A stretch of 64,000 nucleotides of DNA. Origin: Effrenium voratum. Its lineage: Eukaryota > Sar > Dinophyceae > Suessiales > Symbiodiniaceae. Below are positions 22,808 through 31,996 of the stretch, piece after piece. The DNA is taken from assembly GCA_963377175.1 (NCBI GenBank), contig CAUJNA010001604.1, positions 1 through 64,000 of the forward strand, written 5' to 3'. The position numbers and the translations under genes are program-made. How positions within the stretch are numbered: the first letter of the stretch is position 1; every line of letters starts with the position of its first letter. The notes beneath the pieces were generated by a model that did no database searches, had not been told where the DNA came from, and saw only the letters and a program-made list of their open reading frames with translations.

Positions 22808-24061
22808 ATGACAAGCCAGAAGTCATCCAAGCATTTGGGATCGCTGATGCAGCCAACTGACCGTTCCCCTGTGGACCATCTCAAGGCACATGAGTTCACC
22901 TCATCCCTGACGATCAACATGCTCACCATGAACCACGGAAACCTTACGAGGAATCCAAAGCTGGACGGCAAGGAGGTGAATAACATGGCAATGAAGGATC
23001 GACCAATCGTGAAAATGATGATGCAGAACAGCGCGCACATCATATGCCTAAATGAAGCAGACGCATTCCTCAGTCCTCAAGACGAGAAATCCAGGGAACT
23101 CATCAAGACGTTCATCCGGTTTGGATACAAGGGTATAGTTACCAAGCAATGGTCATCCAGACCAATCGCACGCTTTGTCCGCGGCGGGCCTTCCGCAAGA
23201 GTGGAACTATTGGCACGGCACATTTCCACAAGGAGTCAAAATTGGGGAACTACATTCGGGATGTTCAGATGCTTCTTCGGAACCGAGAACAATTGCACTG
23301 ATACCGAACACGACATCCCGACCTCGGACTGCCTGGCAACTACAGGAATATCCATGTTCACGGAATCCAAGAAGTACATTGGACCGAAGTTGCCGCCACG
23401 CACCACTGTCCAAGGACATGGGCATAACAAGGGGATTGTCGTCCTCCACATCGAGCAGAGTGATGAATATCGTGGTATGTTTCCAAAACCATCCAACGAC
23501 TCACTCCTCGAATTTGGCTCAGCCGCCACGCAACGAAGGCAGACCCCGTTTGCTACCATTGGAGTTTTCCACATCCATCCATCAATCAGCCATGGAGCAG
23601 CACGGGAAGATTTTCAGAACGAAATCACGCCGCTCGTGACACTGTACCAATGCGATGCGATCACCGGAGACGCCAACAAGTCCGCGAACACCTACAGCAA
23701 ACTCCAACACGTCTACAATCCGGCCAACGGTCTCATGAATACCCTCATGAAGGCGTATCAGAAATTGTGGAATGAAACGGAGAACTTGCCACTCGTGGAC
23801 AGGATGGAATATGCAATGGAGACTTCCTGCACCCAAAAATCCATCGTCCGTCATCACCTATACATGAAGACTGGATCCGGGTATGATCGAACATTCCCAG
23901 ATGTTATGATGACTTTCGTAGTTGGATGGGGCAAAACAAATATCCAGCAGGCTTTCCGGAAGGAAGAGATGAACGCAATGAACGATGATCAACTGGAAAC
24001 CATGCGGAACGATCCTACGTCTGCCATTTTCGACTATCAGGTCTCATCCTCAAGCACGTGA
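22808..24061 (+). CDS. Endonuclease/exonuclease/phosphatase-fold protein of the retroelement
   Basis: 417 codons. TINMLTMNHGNLTR near the start corresponds to the first EEP strand. IICLNEADAFL about residue 75-85 supplies the Glu. FHIHPSISHGAA and AITGDANKSANTY match the late His and G-D-x-N motifs. The fold is that of APE1, DNase I and LINE endonucleases. The protein is located after RNase H and before the 3' LTR. Its C-terminal tail continues in the +1 frame at about 24050-24336 as an Arg/Ser/Lys/Tyr/Trp-rich basic tail (RSRSATRQRNSERSKE...). A single indel therefore shortens it. Role is unknown: it may nick target DNA or be a captured host gene. I infer the fold from motifs only. Confidence 0.6.
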   Translation: MTSQKSSKHLGSLMQPTDRSPVDHLKAHEFTSSLTINMLTMNHGNLTRNPKLDGKEVNNMAMKDRPIVKMMMQNSAHIICLNEADAFLSPQDEKSRELIKTFIRFGYKGIVTKQWSSRPIARFVRGGPSARVELLARHISTRSQNWGTTFGMFRCFFGTENNCTDTEHDIPTSDCLATTGISMFTESKKYIGPKLPPRTTVQGHGHNKGIVVLHIEQSDEYRGMFPKPSNDSLLEFGSAATQRRQTPFATIGVFHIHPSISHGAAREDFQNEITPLVTLYQCDAITGDANKSANTYSKLQHVYNPANGLMNTLMKAYQKLWNETENLPLVDRMEYAMETSCTQKSIVRHHLYMKTGSGYDRTFPDVMMTFVVGWGKTNIQQAFRKEEMNAMNDDQLETMRNDPTSAIFDYQVSSSST

Positions 24062-24336
24062 ACAACGAGATGTTCATGAACGGCTCTCAAGATTCCGACT
24101 CACACAGTCCGCTGATGGTCTACATCCGCAGCAGATCTGCCACCAGGCAGCGCAACTCTGAGCGATCCAAGGAGCACCTCAAGAAGAAGCAATCCTGGAC
24201 TCAGCAAGAGTACAAGGAGTACAACAAGCAGTACTGGGGCAATCCGAAGCAGTGGAAAGACTACGGCGACTCGACCTGGAATGATTATGGAGACTACGGC
24301 AATCAATCCGACAGCAGCTATCGGTGGTACCGTTGA

Positions 24337-24756
24337 CTATCTGATGAAGCTGCCACCTTTCGCATCCATTCGACCTCTTCTGGTCTGAGTAATCCGCCAA
24401 GGAAAGAAGTTTTTCTGAACCTCGGCTGAGAGAACACCCAGGATCGGCACTACGAATTTCAACCGAATTGATCCTCACCGCCAACAAGACTATTCAGTCA
24501 GAGATCAATAGTTTCACATCCGTCCCGCATGTAAATAGCGCTGTACATCATCTTTTAGATACATCTAGGTATCTCACAGAATCAGTACAGACTGTTGCCC
24601 TTTTTGCAAATCCAGACATTTCATCCGCGCAGAAAACAGGAATCCAGTATTTCAATACACATGGCTACGGCATAAATCAAGGCTACGGCCAAAGGCCATG
24701 AAGCCAAACATACTTCATATCTAGTGCTGGAGATCAAACGAAATTTGTGTCTGTTT
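24337..24756 (+). other. Untranslated region before the 3' LTR
   Basis: No protein recognised. Contains short AT-rich stretches and a GGCTACGG direct repeat near 24660-24690. Probably the 3' UTR of the retroelement. Confidence 0.4.
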
Positions 24757-25029
24757 TGTGTTTGGTTTGTTGAACACTTGATCTCCTGCAACATTTGGCT
24801 CAAGGCCCTTCTATTTCAATCGTACAGTCATTCGACGCATGGTACATTGATAAAAGGCTTGCAGACCGCTTTACAGGTATAACAGTCAATCCAACCCACC
24901 AGGGACAATCCATCCTCCAATCCTCCATATTGGCATATTGGACTGTCTCCGGAATAGATCCAGGGGCCAAATCAACGACCTCTACTACCACACATTTCCA
25001 GTTCCCCGGCACCCCGGCAGAGGGCCTCA
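24757..25029 (+). repeat. 3' LTR
   Basis: Direct copy of 15117-15394, starting TGTGTTTGG and ending GGGCCTCA, followed by CCCCC. Differences are concentrated in its last 90 bp. Confidence 0.75.
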
Positions 25030-25049
25030 CCCCCCGGATCGCTGACATT

Positions 25050-25824
25050 TGGTAACGAGATAGGTGATTGGAGGATAGAAGATAAAAAAAAACATATCCA
25101 ACTACCTACCAACTCATATACATATAAATATAATGAAGTTCCAGAAATACCTAAAATCAAAATTTCAATATTCCTATTCAAGATGAATGGAATACAGAAG
25201 AAATATGTAAGAATATTATTAAACAAAACCCCGTCATTATAAAAGGAAAATTTCCGGGCACGTGCAAAAGTTATATTGGCGAATACTTTCAAAAATGAAT
25301 AAGAATGCTTAATTCGTAGTTCCAACTAACCGATGATTCCTCACCCTTTGATGTGATTGTTTTTGATGAAATTTGTATGTCCAATTTATATTTATTGAAC
25401 AAAGTAAGGTTGTTTATAATGAATAATTCAGATAAGATTCTAATTGCTACCGGTGATGTAAAGCAATTACAGGGGGTAGAAGCACTGACTAACTGCCAAG
25501 ACCCAGCGACATGTCTGGATAATTGCTTAGATACAGTTTTTAAATACAACATCTTTTTAACAGTATGTAAGAGAGAAGGTGCAAAAGACAGCATTGAAGG
25601 AGACATGAACAGAGAGATAATAAATAACACGTGTGGTGACTTTTGGCAAAAAAAACTGCCTAATTAATACCTAATTACTTTGAGATTACTGATGATATAA
25701 TGGCGTCGGATGATAATGTTGCTTATACTAATATTCGGTGTAGAAATGTAGCAAGTGAAATCAGAGACAGATTAAACATAGATGCCAAATATGTAGTAGG
25801 TGATATTCTGATTTGCCAGAAAAT
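25050..25824 (+). pseudogene. Viral SF1 helicase, N-terminal part, split and deleted
   Basis: AT-rich DNA. Walker A reads GKFPGTCKSYIGEYF (about 25245-25290); the usual GTGKS is GTCKS. Motif Ia FVVPTNR follows after a stop. An internal deletion then joins directly to motif II, FDVIVFDEICMSNLYLLNKVR (25345-25405). Motif III is ILIATGDVKQLQGVE near 25440-25480. NVAYTNIRCRNVASEIRDRL (about 25718-25775) matches the helper region before motif IV. The protein continues at 50599 after a retrotransposon insertion. Such helicases are typical of large DNA viruses and related elements. Stops, indels and the Walker change show decay. Confidence 0.75.
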
Positions 25825-28410
25825 GGATACGTACATGTCGATTCAAGGCCGTTTCCTCCGGCTGCTCCACCAGCTCCTCCATGATGAATCGGTGCGACGG
25901 CTGAACCTTCGACGCCGTCCGGGGTCTCCCTAACCTCTTTCACTGCAAACCATCCATTGCATATTTGCCCAGCGCCCCATCCTGTCTCCGGATGAGGTTC
26001 CGCTTGAGGATCTCATGGAATCAGATCCCATTTTCTCGTCTGTCTCTATCTCCATCTGGTCCTCCGATCCCATGCCCGAGAGCGTCTGCATGGTCCCCAC
26101 GTGCTTCAGGGCTCGTGCGATCTGCTCCATGTTGCGTCTCATCTGGAACATCTCCCTCCGGTACTCCTTCTCCGACTCTGCCTTGCGCATCTCCTGGCTG
26201 GAGCCCTTGCCGTGTTGTCCGTGATCGGCTTCTTCGGCCCGCCCAGCGGCTTGCCCTCCTTGATCAGCTCTCGAATTGCACTGATGGCACACCACGTAGC
26301 TCTGGAATTTGTTGCCTCCACCCTTGAGTTGATGAGGCGGGTGCTGGCATTCCACTGGCTTGACCGCGGGCGGTGTCTTGCTCTTCATTGGTGGTAGCTC
26401 TTCAGCGTTCCTGATGAGATCGGCGAACGCTCCGCATAAGCCCATCCCAATTGACGCACGGTATCCCTGCACCTCCTCCAACGGCCCAATTGACAGCCAT
26501 TCTGATACCCATCCGTGAAGGGCCACAAAGTCGCTCAGGTCCAGGTAGCGGTCTAGAAGCACCTCCAGTTCCGGCGCGCTCTCCTTGGGTTGATGTGAAC
26601 CAGCACCTGCTCGCTCACCTTTGCCTTGACTTGGATCGGAGTGAGGTCTGCCTCCTTGATCTTGCCCACCAAGATAAGCGGCATTGCTGGAAAAGGCGGG
26701 TTTTGAATTGGGTTCGTCAACCTTTCTCATTGACGAGGCTGGTATCGAAGCCGAAGCAGCGGCACCCGGTAGTCGAAACTGCTTTGCATGATAGCCGCTA
26801 CCTTTGGCCTCACTGCCCACCGTGAATTTCCCAGGGCCAAAGTTCAATACATCAACCGTCACACGCCCACTTGGCAGCTGTTGCATCGGCAAAGTGCGCT
26901 TGCCCCCAAACAACGTCAAAAGCATGTTCGGCAAATCGATGATGGCCTCAAGCTGGCGAAGGAGCTTTATGGGAACCAAGAGGGGTACCACCTCCTTGAC
27001 GACAGTAGTCTCCAATATCCCATGAACCCCATCAAGTCCAGCAGAGCGACGATCCCGAGTGTTTGCGCGCGTCTTCCCTACCGGTTTGTCCAGACAGGCT
27101 GCAAGTCGAAGCCTGCTAAGGCTTCCTGTAAACTCTTCAGCGCCTGCTCTCCGATGAGACCATCTTGAGCGGCTGTATCAACTACTCCATGATGGGGCGC
27201 AGTTGAGATACCACAAAAACTTTCTTCTTCCTGGTTCCTGGGATTGCTCCTTCACAATGTCCCCAAAACCATTGTGACCGCTCTCCAACACTGCGCTCCC
27301 TGTCTGGGAAAAACTGCCTCTCACTCTCAGACTCTGAGTGGTCCCCTTCCACTCAGCCTGACAGGCATCGGACCGTCCCACCGTTCCTCCCAAGAAACAG
27401 TATCTGGTCCCAATGCTCCCCTTTTCCCCTTCGCCTTCTACGTGCGGCTCCAGGTTGCAGAACCAGGTCTTGTTCATAGCGCTCGTTGCTGCGGTATTCC
27501 TGGAGGCCACCGAAGAGGCTGACGACGTGGCTGCAAAGTGTCTGGCATTTTCTTGCCCTCGTTGGTCTGGTTGGGCTGCCCGACATTCACGAGCCCAATG
27601 CCCCACGGTCCCACATCGCGCGCGCCTTGTCAACTTCAGCTGTTCGATGTGGATCCTGTTCTTGCCCTTGCCCTTGCCAGCCCCTTTTTCAGGAGCCCCG
27701 CGCCCAAAGCCTCCAGGATGGCGGTAGTGCTGTCTGCCCTTCTGCTGGGCGTTGATCGCACCTCGGATTTCCTTCTAGATCGCCAAAGCCTCCACCTCAT
27801 AGATCTCTTGCAAGTCGCCTTCTTGAAGATAGACGTAGTCCTCCTCGCTTCCCCCATCATCCGCCGCATCTTCAAACTGGTTCCCCGGGTGTTCCTCAAG
27901 GCCCTCGTACTCAGCAAACACGTCCACGGTGTTCTTCGACTTGGTCTTGTCATCCTTTAGAACCTTGTCGAGCTTCCGAAGGGCCCCAATGATGCGGTCG
28001 TAGTCAAACTTGTTCTCGGTCCAGGTGGAAAGCTTCTGTGAGTGTGGCCTGCCGGTAGTAGATATAGCCCCGCGCTGGGAAGTTTCACTCCTTCCTGGAT
28101 GAGCTTGGTATGGGCCTGGTCCATCCGGATGATGTAGTCCTGGAAGTCCTCTTTCGCCGACCGCTGACCAGCGTAGATAGCCCCTTCCAGGGCTCGCGCC
28201 AAGCTCACCTCCAAGTGGGGCTTGTAGTGCTCCCTGAGAGCCTTCATGATGTTCTCCATGCCGCTTTCGCAGGCCAGCTCCTCGAAGGTCAGACTGTCCA
28301 CGATAGCCCGGGCGCTTCCGCTAAGGCTCCTCATGAGGCGAACCCCTTTCTTCTTGTCCTCCGTCTCCGTCTCGAAGCACCAAAGCTTCACGTCCCTCTC
28401 GTAACGGGGG
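25825..28410 (-). pseudogene. copia gag-protease fragment, body
   Basis: Minus strand, continuing from 50335-50440 after the virus insertion. Codons from 28391 down to about 27960 give the gag domain (RSLSGSARAIVDSLTFEEL, LEGAIYAGQRSAKEDFQDYI). An acidic stretch follows, then GKGKGKNRIHIEQLKL and a zinc knuckle C-GTVG-H-WARE-C (near 27610-27645) whose first Cys is replaced by Arg. From 27015 comes the late part of an aspartic protease (VPLLVPIKLLRQLEA, then LPSGRVTVDVLNFGPG), followed by a long linker with a CHQC motif and a coiled coil to 25930. Integrase and RT are absent, so the fragment is truncated. Several frame changes disable it. Confidence 0.75.
28406..28410. repeat. Target-site duplication, left copy
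   Basis: GGGGG immediately before the terminal repeat. It matches GGGGG at 50335-50339. Confidence 0.9.
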
Positions 28411-28843
28411 AAAAAATAGTAAAAGGAGAATTCAAAGAATTATTCTTTCTACTATTTTTTCTCCAACAGCAACACAACAAACAGAAAACAAAATCCAGAA
28501 CAACAAGCAAACAAAATAAATAATCACAACCAGCAACAAAAATATTTAATCACAGCATGCAACATTAAATAATTCAAACAAGCATACCAACAAAACAGCA
28601 ACACTCTAAATCATCAAAGAACCCAAACTCAAAAACACACATCAACAAAAATCAAAGCAACATACCAACAAAAAATATCACAAGAGCATCAAACAAAACA
28701 AAAACAAACAGCCAAAGCACGAAAAAATTGAAGAAGCATACCAAGTCTAAACAACGCACTTTGAAAGAGATAAGCAAATTATAATAATTCAATCTTTACA
28801 AACGATAAATATATTACAATTATAACATATAATATTTCACATG
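28411..28843 (+). repeat. Left terminal inverted repeat
   Basis: Pairs with 49903-50334 in inverted orientation. The coordinate sum is 78745 in the outer part and 78746 near the inner end, so one indel separates them, plus a C/T difference near the inner end. It begins AAAAAATAGTA, which is repeated inverted at 28450-28460 (TACTATTTTTT), so the terminus can form a hairpin. No gene inside. Confidence 0.95.
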
Positions 28844-28872
28844 TTATTATTATAGTATGATTAAACCTGTTT

Positions 28873-29295
28873 TTAGTGTTTCCAGTCTCCTATGTTGTTC
28901 CAAGAACTGCTCAAAATGTTTCTGATATTATACCAGATTAAGTTAACGTCATAATCTTTCATTGGTGCTCTTTGTTGTATTAAATAACGCAACACTGATA
29001 CCAAAGTATAATAATTACAATGCATTGTTGTCATTCCTCCTCTTTCATTAATACTATTACCATTACGTTTAACGAGTTCTTCTTTCATTATGTTTTCGTA
29101 AATCTCTTTTATCCATTGATGATTTTGTTCTCCATACTCAGCGAACATATCTGGATATATATCTTTCATTGTTTTATCGTTTTTAATTATTTCAATGACT
29201 TGTTTATACGATGGATAGGGATTATCCTTAATGAAACTCAATATTATCTTTCTATCCTGTTCCAGCTCTTTTTCTGTCACTCCTAGCATTGGCAT
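28873..29295 (-). CDS. TIR-proximal hypothetical protein
   Basis: 140 codons, starting ATG-CCA-ATG, pointing outward to the left terminal repeat. The sequence is mixed helical and charged (EKELEQDRKIILSFIKDN, SYKQVIEIIKNDK), with no Cys motif, signal peptide or membrane segment. It was not recognised. Its upstream region is striking: TTAAAG lies 35 nt before the ATG and is followed by CTTAATATAATAAGAGGAAA. This nearly equals the leader of the 217-codon gene at the opposite end (49236). The shared leader suggests that both outward-facing genes are expressed together, probably early. The first ATG is used because the leader abuts it. Confidence 0.7.
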   Translation of the reverse strand: MPMLGVTEKELEQDRKIILSFIKDNPYPSYKQVIEIIKNDKTMKDIYPDMFAEYGEQNHQWIKEIYENIMKEELVKRNGNSINERGGMTTMHCNYYTLVSVLRYLIQQRAPMKDYDVNLIWYNIRNILSSSWNNIGDWKH

Positions 29296-29324
29296 TTTCC
29301 TCTTATTATATTAAGTATTTATTC

Positions 29325-29330
29325 CTTTAA
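29325..29330 (-). promoter_or_regulatory. TTAAAG early-type promoter box
   Basis: On the minus strand CTTAAAGGAATAAATACTT precedes the ATG at 29295 by 35 nt. It matches CTTAAAGAAATATTGACTT before 49236. Confidence 0.55.
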
Positions 29331-29445
29331 GTCATTTTACATTATAATTATAACATATAAGGGTATAAATGTTATAATCATAGTATGGTGATAATTTAAG
29401 TTTGGGATAATAATTTAATTGATGATGAGTTGGGGCGTAGGCGTG

Positions 29446-29645
29446 ATGGGACCAATCCCACAAACTTGGGACCCGAATCCCCGAAAGTTGGGACTCCAAT
29501 CCCCTAAACTTGGGACCCGAATCCCCGAAAGTTGGGACTCCAATCCCCTAAACTTGGGACCCGAATCCCCGAATCCCACGAATTTGGGACTCGAATCCCC
29601 AATCCCACGCATTTGGGACTCGAATCCCCTATTTTTGGGACTGGT
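29446..29645. repeat. Array of 22-bp GC-rich hairpin units
   Basis: About nine units of the form TTGGGAC(T/C)C(G/C)AATCCCC, spaced about 22 bp, some arranged as a 44-bp two-unit repeat (29478-29566). Each unit can form a GGGA/TCCC stem with a six-base loop and resembles a tRNA T-arm. The region is an intergenic GC-rich island between two minus-strand genes in AT-rich DNA. It does not encode a credible protein. Confidence 0.85.
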
Positions 29646-29656
29646 GTCTTGTTTCT

Positions 29657-30271
29657 TTAATCCGTCAAACTCACTAAGATTTCACAAATTAATTCGCTAG
29701 GTATTTTGTATAGGTCTTCCTGCTTATGTATTGTTGGATTGTCTCCCCAATTTTCCTTGGTTCCCGATGGAAGCCGTTGCGCAGTTTCAATATGTTTATT
29801 ATTCCTGATGTTGCCACAATCCTTTTTACATAATTCTCTAGGTTTCCAAGTTGTAATGTTATTCCATAGCCTAGTCCTCTTTCTATAATTAAATCCATAT
29901 TTACAATAATCAACATCTTTAAAATCAAACTCATCCATAAACTCCTGATGTTTTAATAATCCAGTTTGTGGATTTTCGATTACAAAATATTTAGGATTGA
30001 AATATTTGATAATCTCAATAGTTTTTAAGACAATACTATTTGCATATTCGATATTCCTAATTCCCCTAGTTTTTGCTATGCTGTATTCAGTGCATGGGGG
30101 ACTACTCCAAATAAAATCAAAATGGTTTCTGTCAAACTGTTTGTAATCCCACTCCAAAATATCAGTGTTGATATCAGCATTTTTCAAGTCTAATGATATT
30201 ACATTAAATCCAAGCGACTTTGCTATGGTTCCGACGCTTTTTGTTCCGCTAAATAATTCTAATAAATTCAT
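29657..30271 (-). CDS. C5-cytosine DNA methyltransferase
   Basis: 204 codons from an ATG preceded by a TCTA box. Motif I is LLELFSGTKSVG (residues 3-14, SAM binding). Motif II is VISLDL (24-29). The catalytic motif IV is SSPPCTEYS with Cys60, and motif VI is VIENPQTG (97-103). The C-terminal part holds a basic region (FNYRKRTRLWNN) where motif VIII (QxRxR) would be expected. It is short for the family (usually 300 or more), as in several viral and phage enzymes, so the target-recognition part is small. Such a protein would methylate viral or host DNA, perhaps protecting the element or giant-virus DNA. The enzyme class is well supported; the role is inferred. Confidence 0.9.
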   Translation of the reverse strand: MNLLELFSGTKSVGTIAKSLGFNVISLDLKNADINTDILEWDYKQFDRNHFDFIWSSPPCTEYSIAKTRGIRNIEYANSIVLKTIEIIKYFNPKYFVIENPQTGLLKHQEFMDEFDFKDVDYCKYGFNYRKRTRLWNNITTWKPRELCKKDCGNIRNNKHIETAQRLPSGTKENWGDNPTIHKQEDLYKIPSELICEILVSLTD

Positions 30272-30281
30272 TTATTAGAAT

Positions 30282-30290
30282 TATTTAGAT
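30282..30290 (-). promoter_or_regulatory. TCTA late-type promoter box
   Basis: AATCTAAATAAT upstream of the methyltransferase start, 8 nt between box and ATG. Confidence 0.5.
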
Positions 30291-30296
30291 TATTAA

Positions 30297-30617
30297 TTAT
30301 TCAAATAATACATATACTCCATCATCATTTTTTGAAATTTTATAATAGTCTAATGTTTGTTGCTTTGGTTGCTTGATTTTTCCTGTATTCAACATATCAC
30401 AGTATTTCTTTTGCTTTGTAGGATAATCACCCGTTGGTCTTCCTATAGATTTTGCTTGAAATATCTTTTCGATTTTTTCTTTATCTTCATTGCGTTCAAC
30501 TGGTTTCATTTTGTCATCAATGGATTTAATCATATCATTTAAGGTTTTAATATTTTTACCAATTAATGTTATCTTCTTCATTAAATCATTAATACTATAA
30601 TTCTCATTTTCAGACAT
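30297..30617 (-). CDS. Hypothetical protein with N-terminal coiled coil
   Basis: 106 codons. Residues 5-45 are heptad-like (LMKKITLIGKNIKTLNDMI). The rest is basic and polar with IGRPTGDYPTKQKKYCDML. It is not recognised. A TCTAAATAAA box precedes the ATG by about 10 nt. It is placed between the methyltransferase and another small gene on the same strand, 25 bp from the former. Confidence 0.7.
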   Translation of the reverse strand: MSENENYSINDLMKKITLIGKNIKTLNDMIKSIDDKMKPVERNEDKEKIEKIFQAKSIGRPTGDYPTKQKKYCDMLNTGKIKQPKQQTLDYYKISKNDDGVYVLFE

Positions 30618-30626
30618 TACTATATA

Positions 30627-30636
30627 TTTATTTAGA
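30627..30636 (-). promoter_or_regulatory. TCTA late-type promoter box
   Basis: TATCTAAATAAA upstream of the ATG at 30617. Confidence 0.5.
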
Positions 30637-30647
30637 TAATTATTTAT

Positions 30648-30980
30648 TTAATTATACGTTTTATTATATAATTTACCTGAATAATTTAATGTTATATATG
30701 TAAATAAATTATATTCTAAGAGTCTTTCATCAATTTTATTTTTCAATTTTATTAAACCTTCATCGTTACCTGTAATTTCAAAAAACTTCAACATTTTATC
30801 AAATTTATCTGGTTTAGTTATACCTTTCATAAAATATTTATTGTTAAATTTAGCATCTAACCAATAAAAATATTCTATACTCAATTGTCTAGCAAAGTTT
30901 TTATCACCATCGAATATATCATTAATTTCTTCATCGTCAAAAGTTATAATTCTATGGTCTTGTCCATTCATAGTTGGCAT
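30648..30980 (-). CDS. Hypothetical protein
   Basis: 110 codons, acidic N-terminus (ITFDDEEINDIFDGD), then aromatic-rich helices (LSIEYFYWLDAKFNNKYF). No known motif or membrane segment. It has a TCTAATTATT box 12 nt before the ATG. Two in-frame ATGs at codons 1 and 4 are possible; the first is nearer the box. Function unknown. Confidence 0.65.
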   Translation of the reverse strand: MPTMNGQDHRIITFDDEEINDIFDGDKNFARQLSIEYFYWLDAKFNNKYFMKGITKPDKFDKMLKFFEITGNDEGLIKLKNKIDERLLEYNLFTYITLNYSGKLYNKTYN

Positions 30981-30992
30981 TATGATTATATA

Positions 30993-31002
30993 AATAATTA
31001 GA
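30993..31002 (-). promoter_or_regulatory. TCTA late-type promoter box
   Basis: TATCTAATTATT before the ATG at 30980. Confidence 0.5.
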
Positions 31003-31069
31003 TATTTATTTAAATATTTATTTATTTATATTTATAAAGTGCAATTATGTTAAATCTACTCTTTAAATA

Positions 31070-31432
31070 CTAATTTTTCATGATTTGTTTAACAGTTTCC
31101 TGAGTTTCGTTTTCATTATTATCGGTTGGTGTTGCTTGCCTACCAAATTTAAAAGTTATACTATGGACATCAGTTTCTAAGTTGATACTGTCTTTAGTTT
31201 TATCAATACTCATTTTCTTATCATTTTTACTTATTTTGAAACTTGTTGGAATACATGAACATTTACATGTTTTATTATTTTTTATTTCTAATTCATTTTT
31301 AAGTTCTAACATCTTTTTGCACATAGGACAAGCAATCTCAAATACTGATGTTTCTTTAACAATTTCTCCGCTATCTTCTGTTGAAGAAACACTTAAACCT
31401 GTCTTATTCTTTTTGTTTTTCTTTTTTGGCAT
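31070..31432 (-). CDS. Small zinc-binding protein
   Basis: 120 codons. A Lys-rich start (KKKNKKNK) is followed by two Cys pairs: CPMC (about residues 35-38) and CKCSC (about 56-60), enough to bind one zinc ion in a ribbon-like fold. The tail is Asn/Glu/Thr-rich. No full family match. It overlaps the 3' end of the upstream 62-codon gene by 29 bp. Candidate roles are nucleic-acid binding or virion protein; neither is shown. Confidence 0.6.
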   Translation of the reverse strand: MPKKKNKKNKTGLSVSSTEDSGEIVKETSVFEIACPMCKKMLELKNELEIKNNKTCKCSCIPTSFKISKNDKKMSIDKTKDSINLETDVHSITFKFGRQATPTDNNENETQETVKQIMKN

Positions 31433-31592
31433 TTATATTAGCATTTATATTTTTAATATATTGTATCAAAAACTTAATTAATTCTAAAATAAAATAACAT
31501 ATTTTTTTACATCTATTATCAGTTATTAGTACTTGTTCTATATTCTCCATTTCATCTATTATATTAATATAATCTGAATAACTCCTTTTCAT
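31404..31592 (-). CDS. Small membrane-anchored protein candidate
   Basis: 62 codons. Residues 30-50 (ICYFILELIKFLIQYI) could span a membrane, and the ends are charged. The leader TTTATCTTATTATTTAAT before the ATG is nearly identical to that of the next upstream gene (ATG at 31771), which supports the start. Not recognised. Confidence 0.5.
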   Translation of the reverse strand: MKRSYSDYINIIDEMENIEQVLITDNRCKKICYFILELIKFLIQYIKNINANINAKKEKQKE

Positions 31593-31771
31593 ATTAAATA
31601 ATAAGATAAATTATTTTTAATTTCTGTCTTTCTTTTCTTGTAAAGTTTTTTCATTGTATCGTCTTTATTCCATCTATATTCTACAAATTTCTGATGATGT
31701 TTTGAATTTAGATGTTTAAATAAATATTTGTCATCATAAGTTTTACCACAATTGCAATGGATAATTGTCAT
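31589..31771 (-). CDS. C2H2-type zinc finger protein, 60 codons
   Basis: The frame extends upstream to 31798 without an ATG (its first codon is TTG). The real start is probably the ATG at 31771, preceded by TTTATCTTATTATTTAT. The finger reads HCNCGKTYDDKYLFKHLNSKHH: two Cys, twelve or so residues, two or three His. A basic helix follows (KKLYKKRKTEIKNN). Such single-finger proteins are common in Polinton-like viruses and giant viruses and may bind DNA. It overlaps the next gene by four bases. Confidence 0.6.
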   Translation of the reverse strand: MTIIHCNCGKTYDDKYLFKHLNSKHHQKFVEYRWNKDDTMKKLYKKRKTEIKNNLSYYLI

Positions 31772-31808
31772 ATAAATAATAAGATAAATTATTTTCAATT
31801 AATCTTAT
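31767..31808. repeat. 12-bp perfect hairpin
   Basis: AAATAATAAGAT and ATCTTATTATTT pair around a 17-18-nt loop, just upstream of the zinc-finger start. Confidence 0.6.
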
Positions 31809-31888
31809 TATTTTCATGCATAATAGATTATTGGTGGGGCACAGCACTTGGGGTTTTCATTGCACGCGAGAGAGATACAAACTAATTA

Positions 31889-31996
31889 GCTTCAATGCTT
31901 ACTGATTGAAGCAATGGAAACCTGTTCCATTATGTTATTCACCGCCACTCATAACATAATGATGGTCGCGTTAGCACGCGAGGCTCGTTCCTCGCG
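31889..31996. repeat. Cluster of four perfect hairpins in an intergenic region
   Basis: In order: GCTTCAAT/ATTGAAGC (31889-31912), AATGGAA/TTCCATT (31913-31931), CATTATGTTAT/ATAACATAATG (31928-31961, overlapping the previous) and CGCGAGG/CCTCGCG (31977-31996). The stretch 31830-32000 is GC-richer than its surroundings and has no open frame. It could be a structured RNA, a packaging or replication signal, or accumulated palindromic elements. Confidence 0.75.

Larger units (their letters stand above)
15117..25029 (+). mobile_element. Ty1/copia-type LTR retrotransposon, degraded, with LTRs and target duplication
   Basis: Two direct repeats of about 275 bp (15117-15394 and 24757-25029) bound a 9.9-kb unit flanked by CCCCC on both sides (15112-15116 and 25030-25034). 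Internal order is primer-binding site, gag, protease, integrase, methyltransferase-like piece, reverse transcriptase, RNase H, then an endonuclease/exonuclease/phosphatase-fold ORF before the 3' LTR. The order integrase before RT places it in Ty1/copia. Multiple frameshifts, an integrase core deletion and roughly 10% LTR divergence (by eye) indicate an old, inactive copy. The extra 3' ORF is unusual for copia. Confidence 0.85.

Noticed and set aside
29415..29700. Possible CRISPR array (regular 22-bp repeats)
   Set aside because: Units are contiguous without unique spacers and lie in a eukaryotic virus-like element; no Cas genes.
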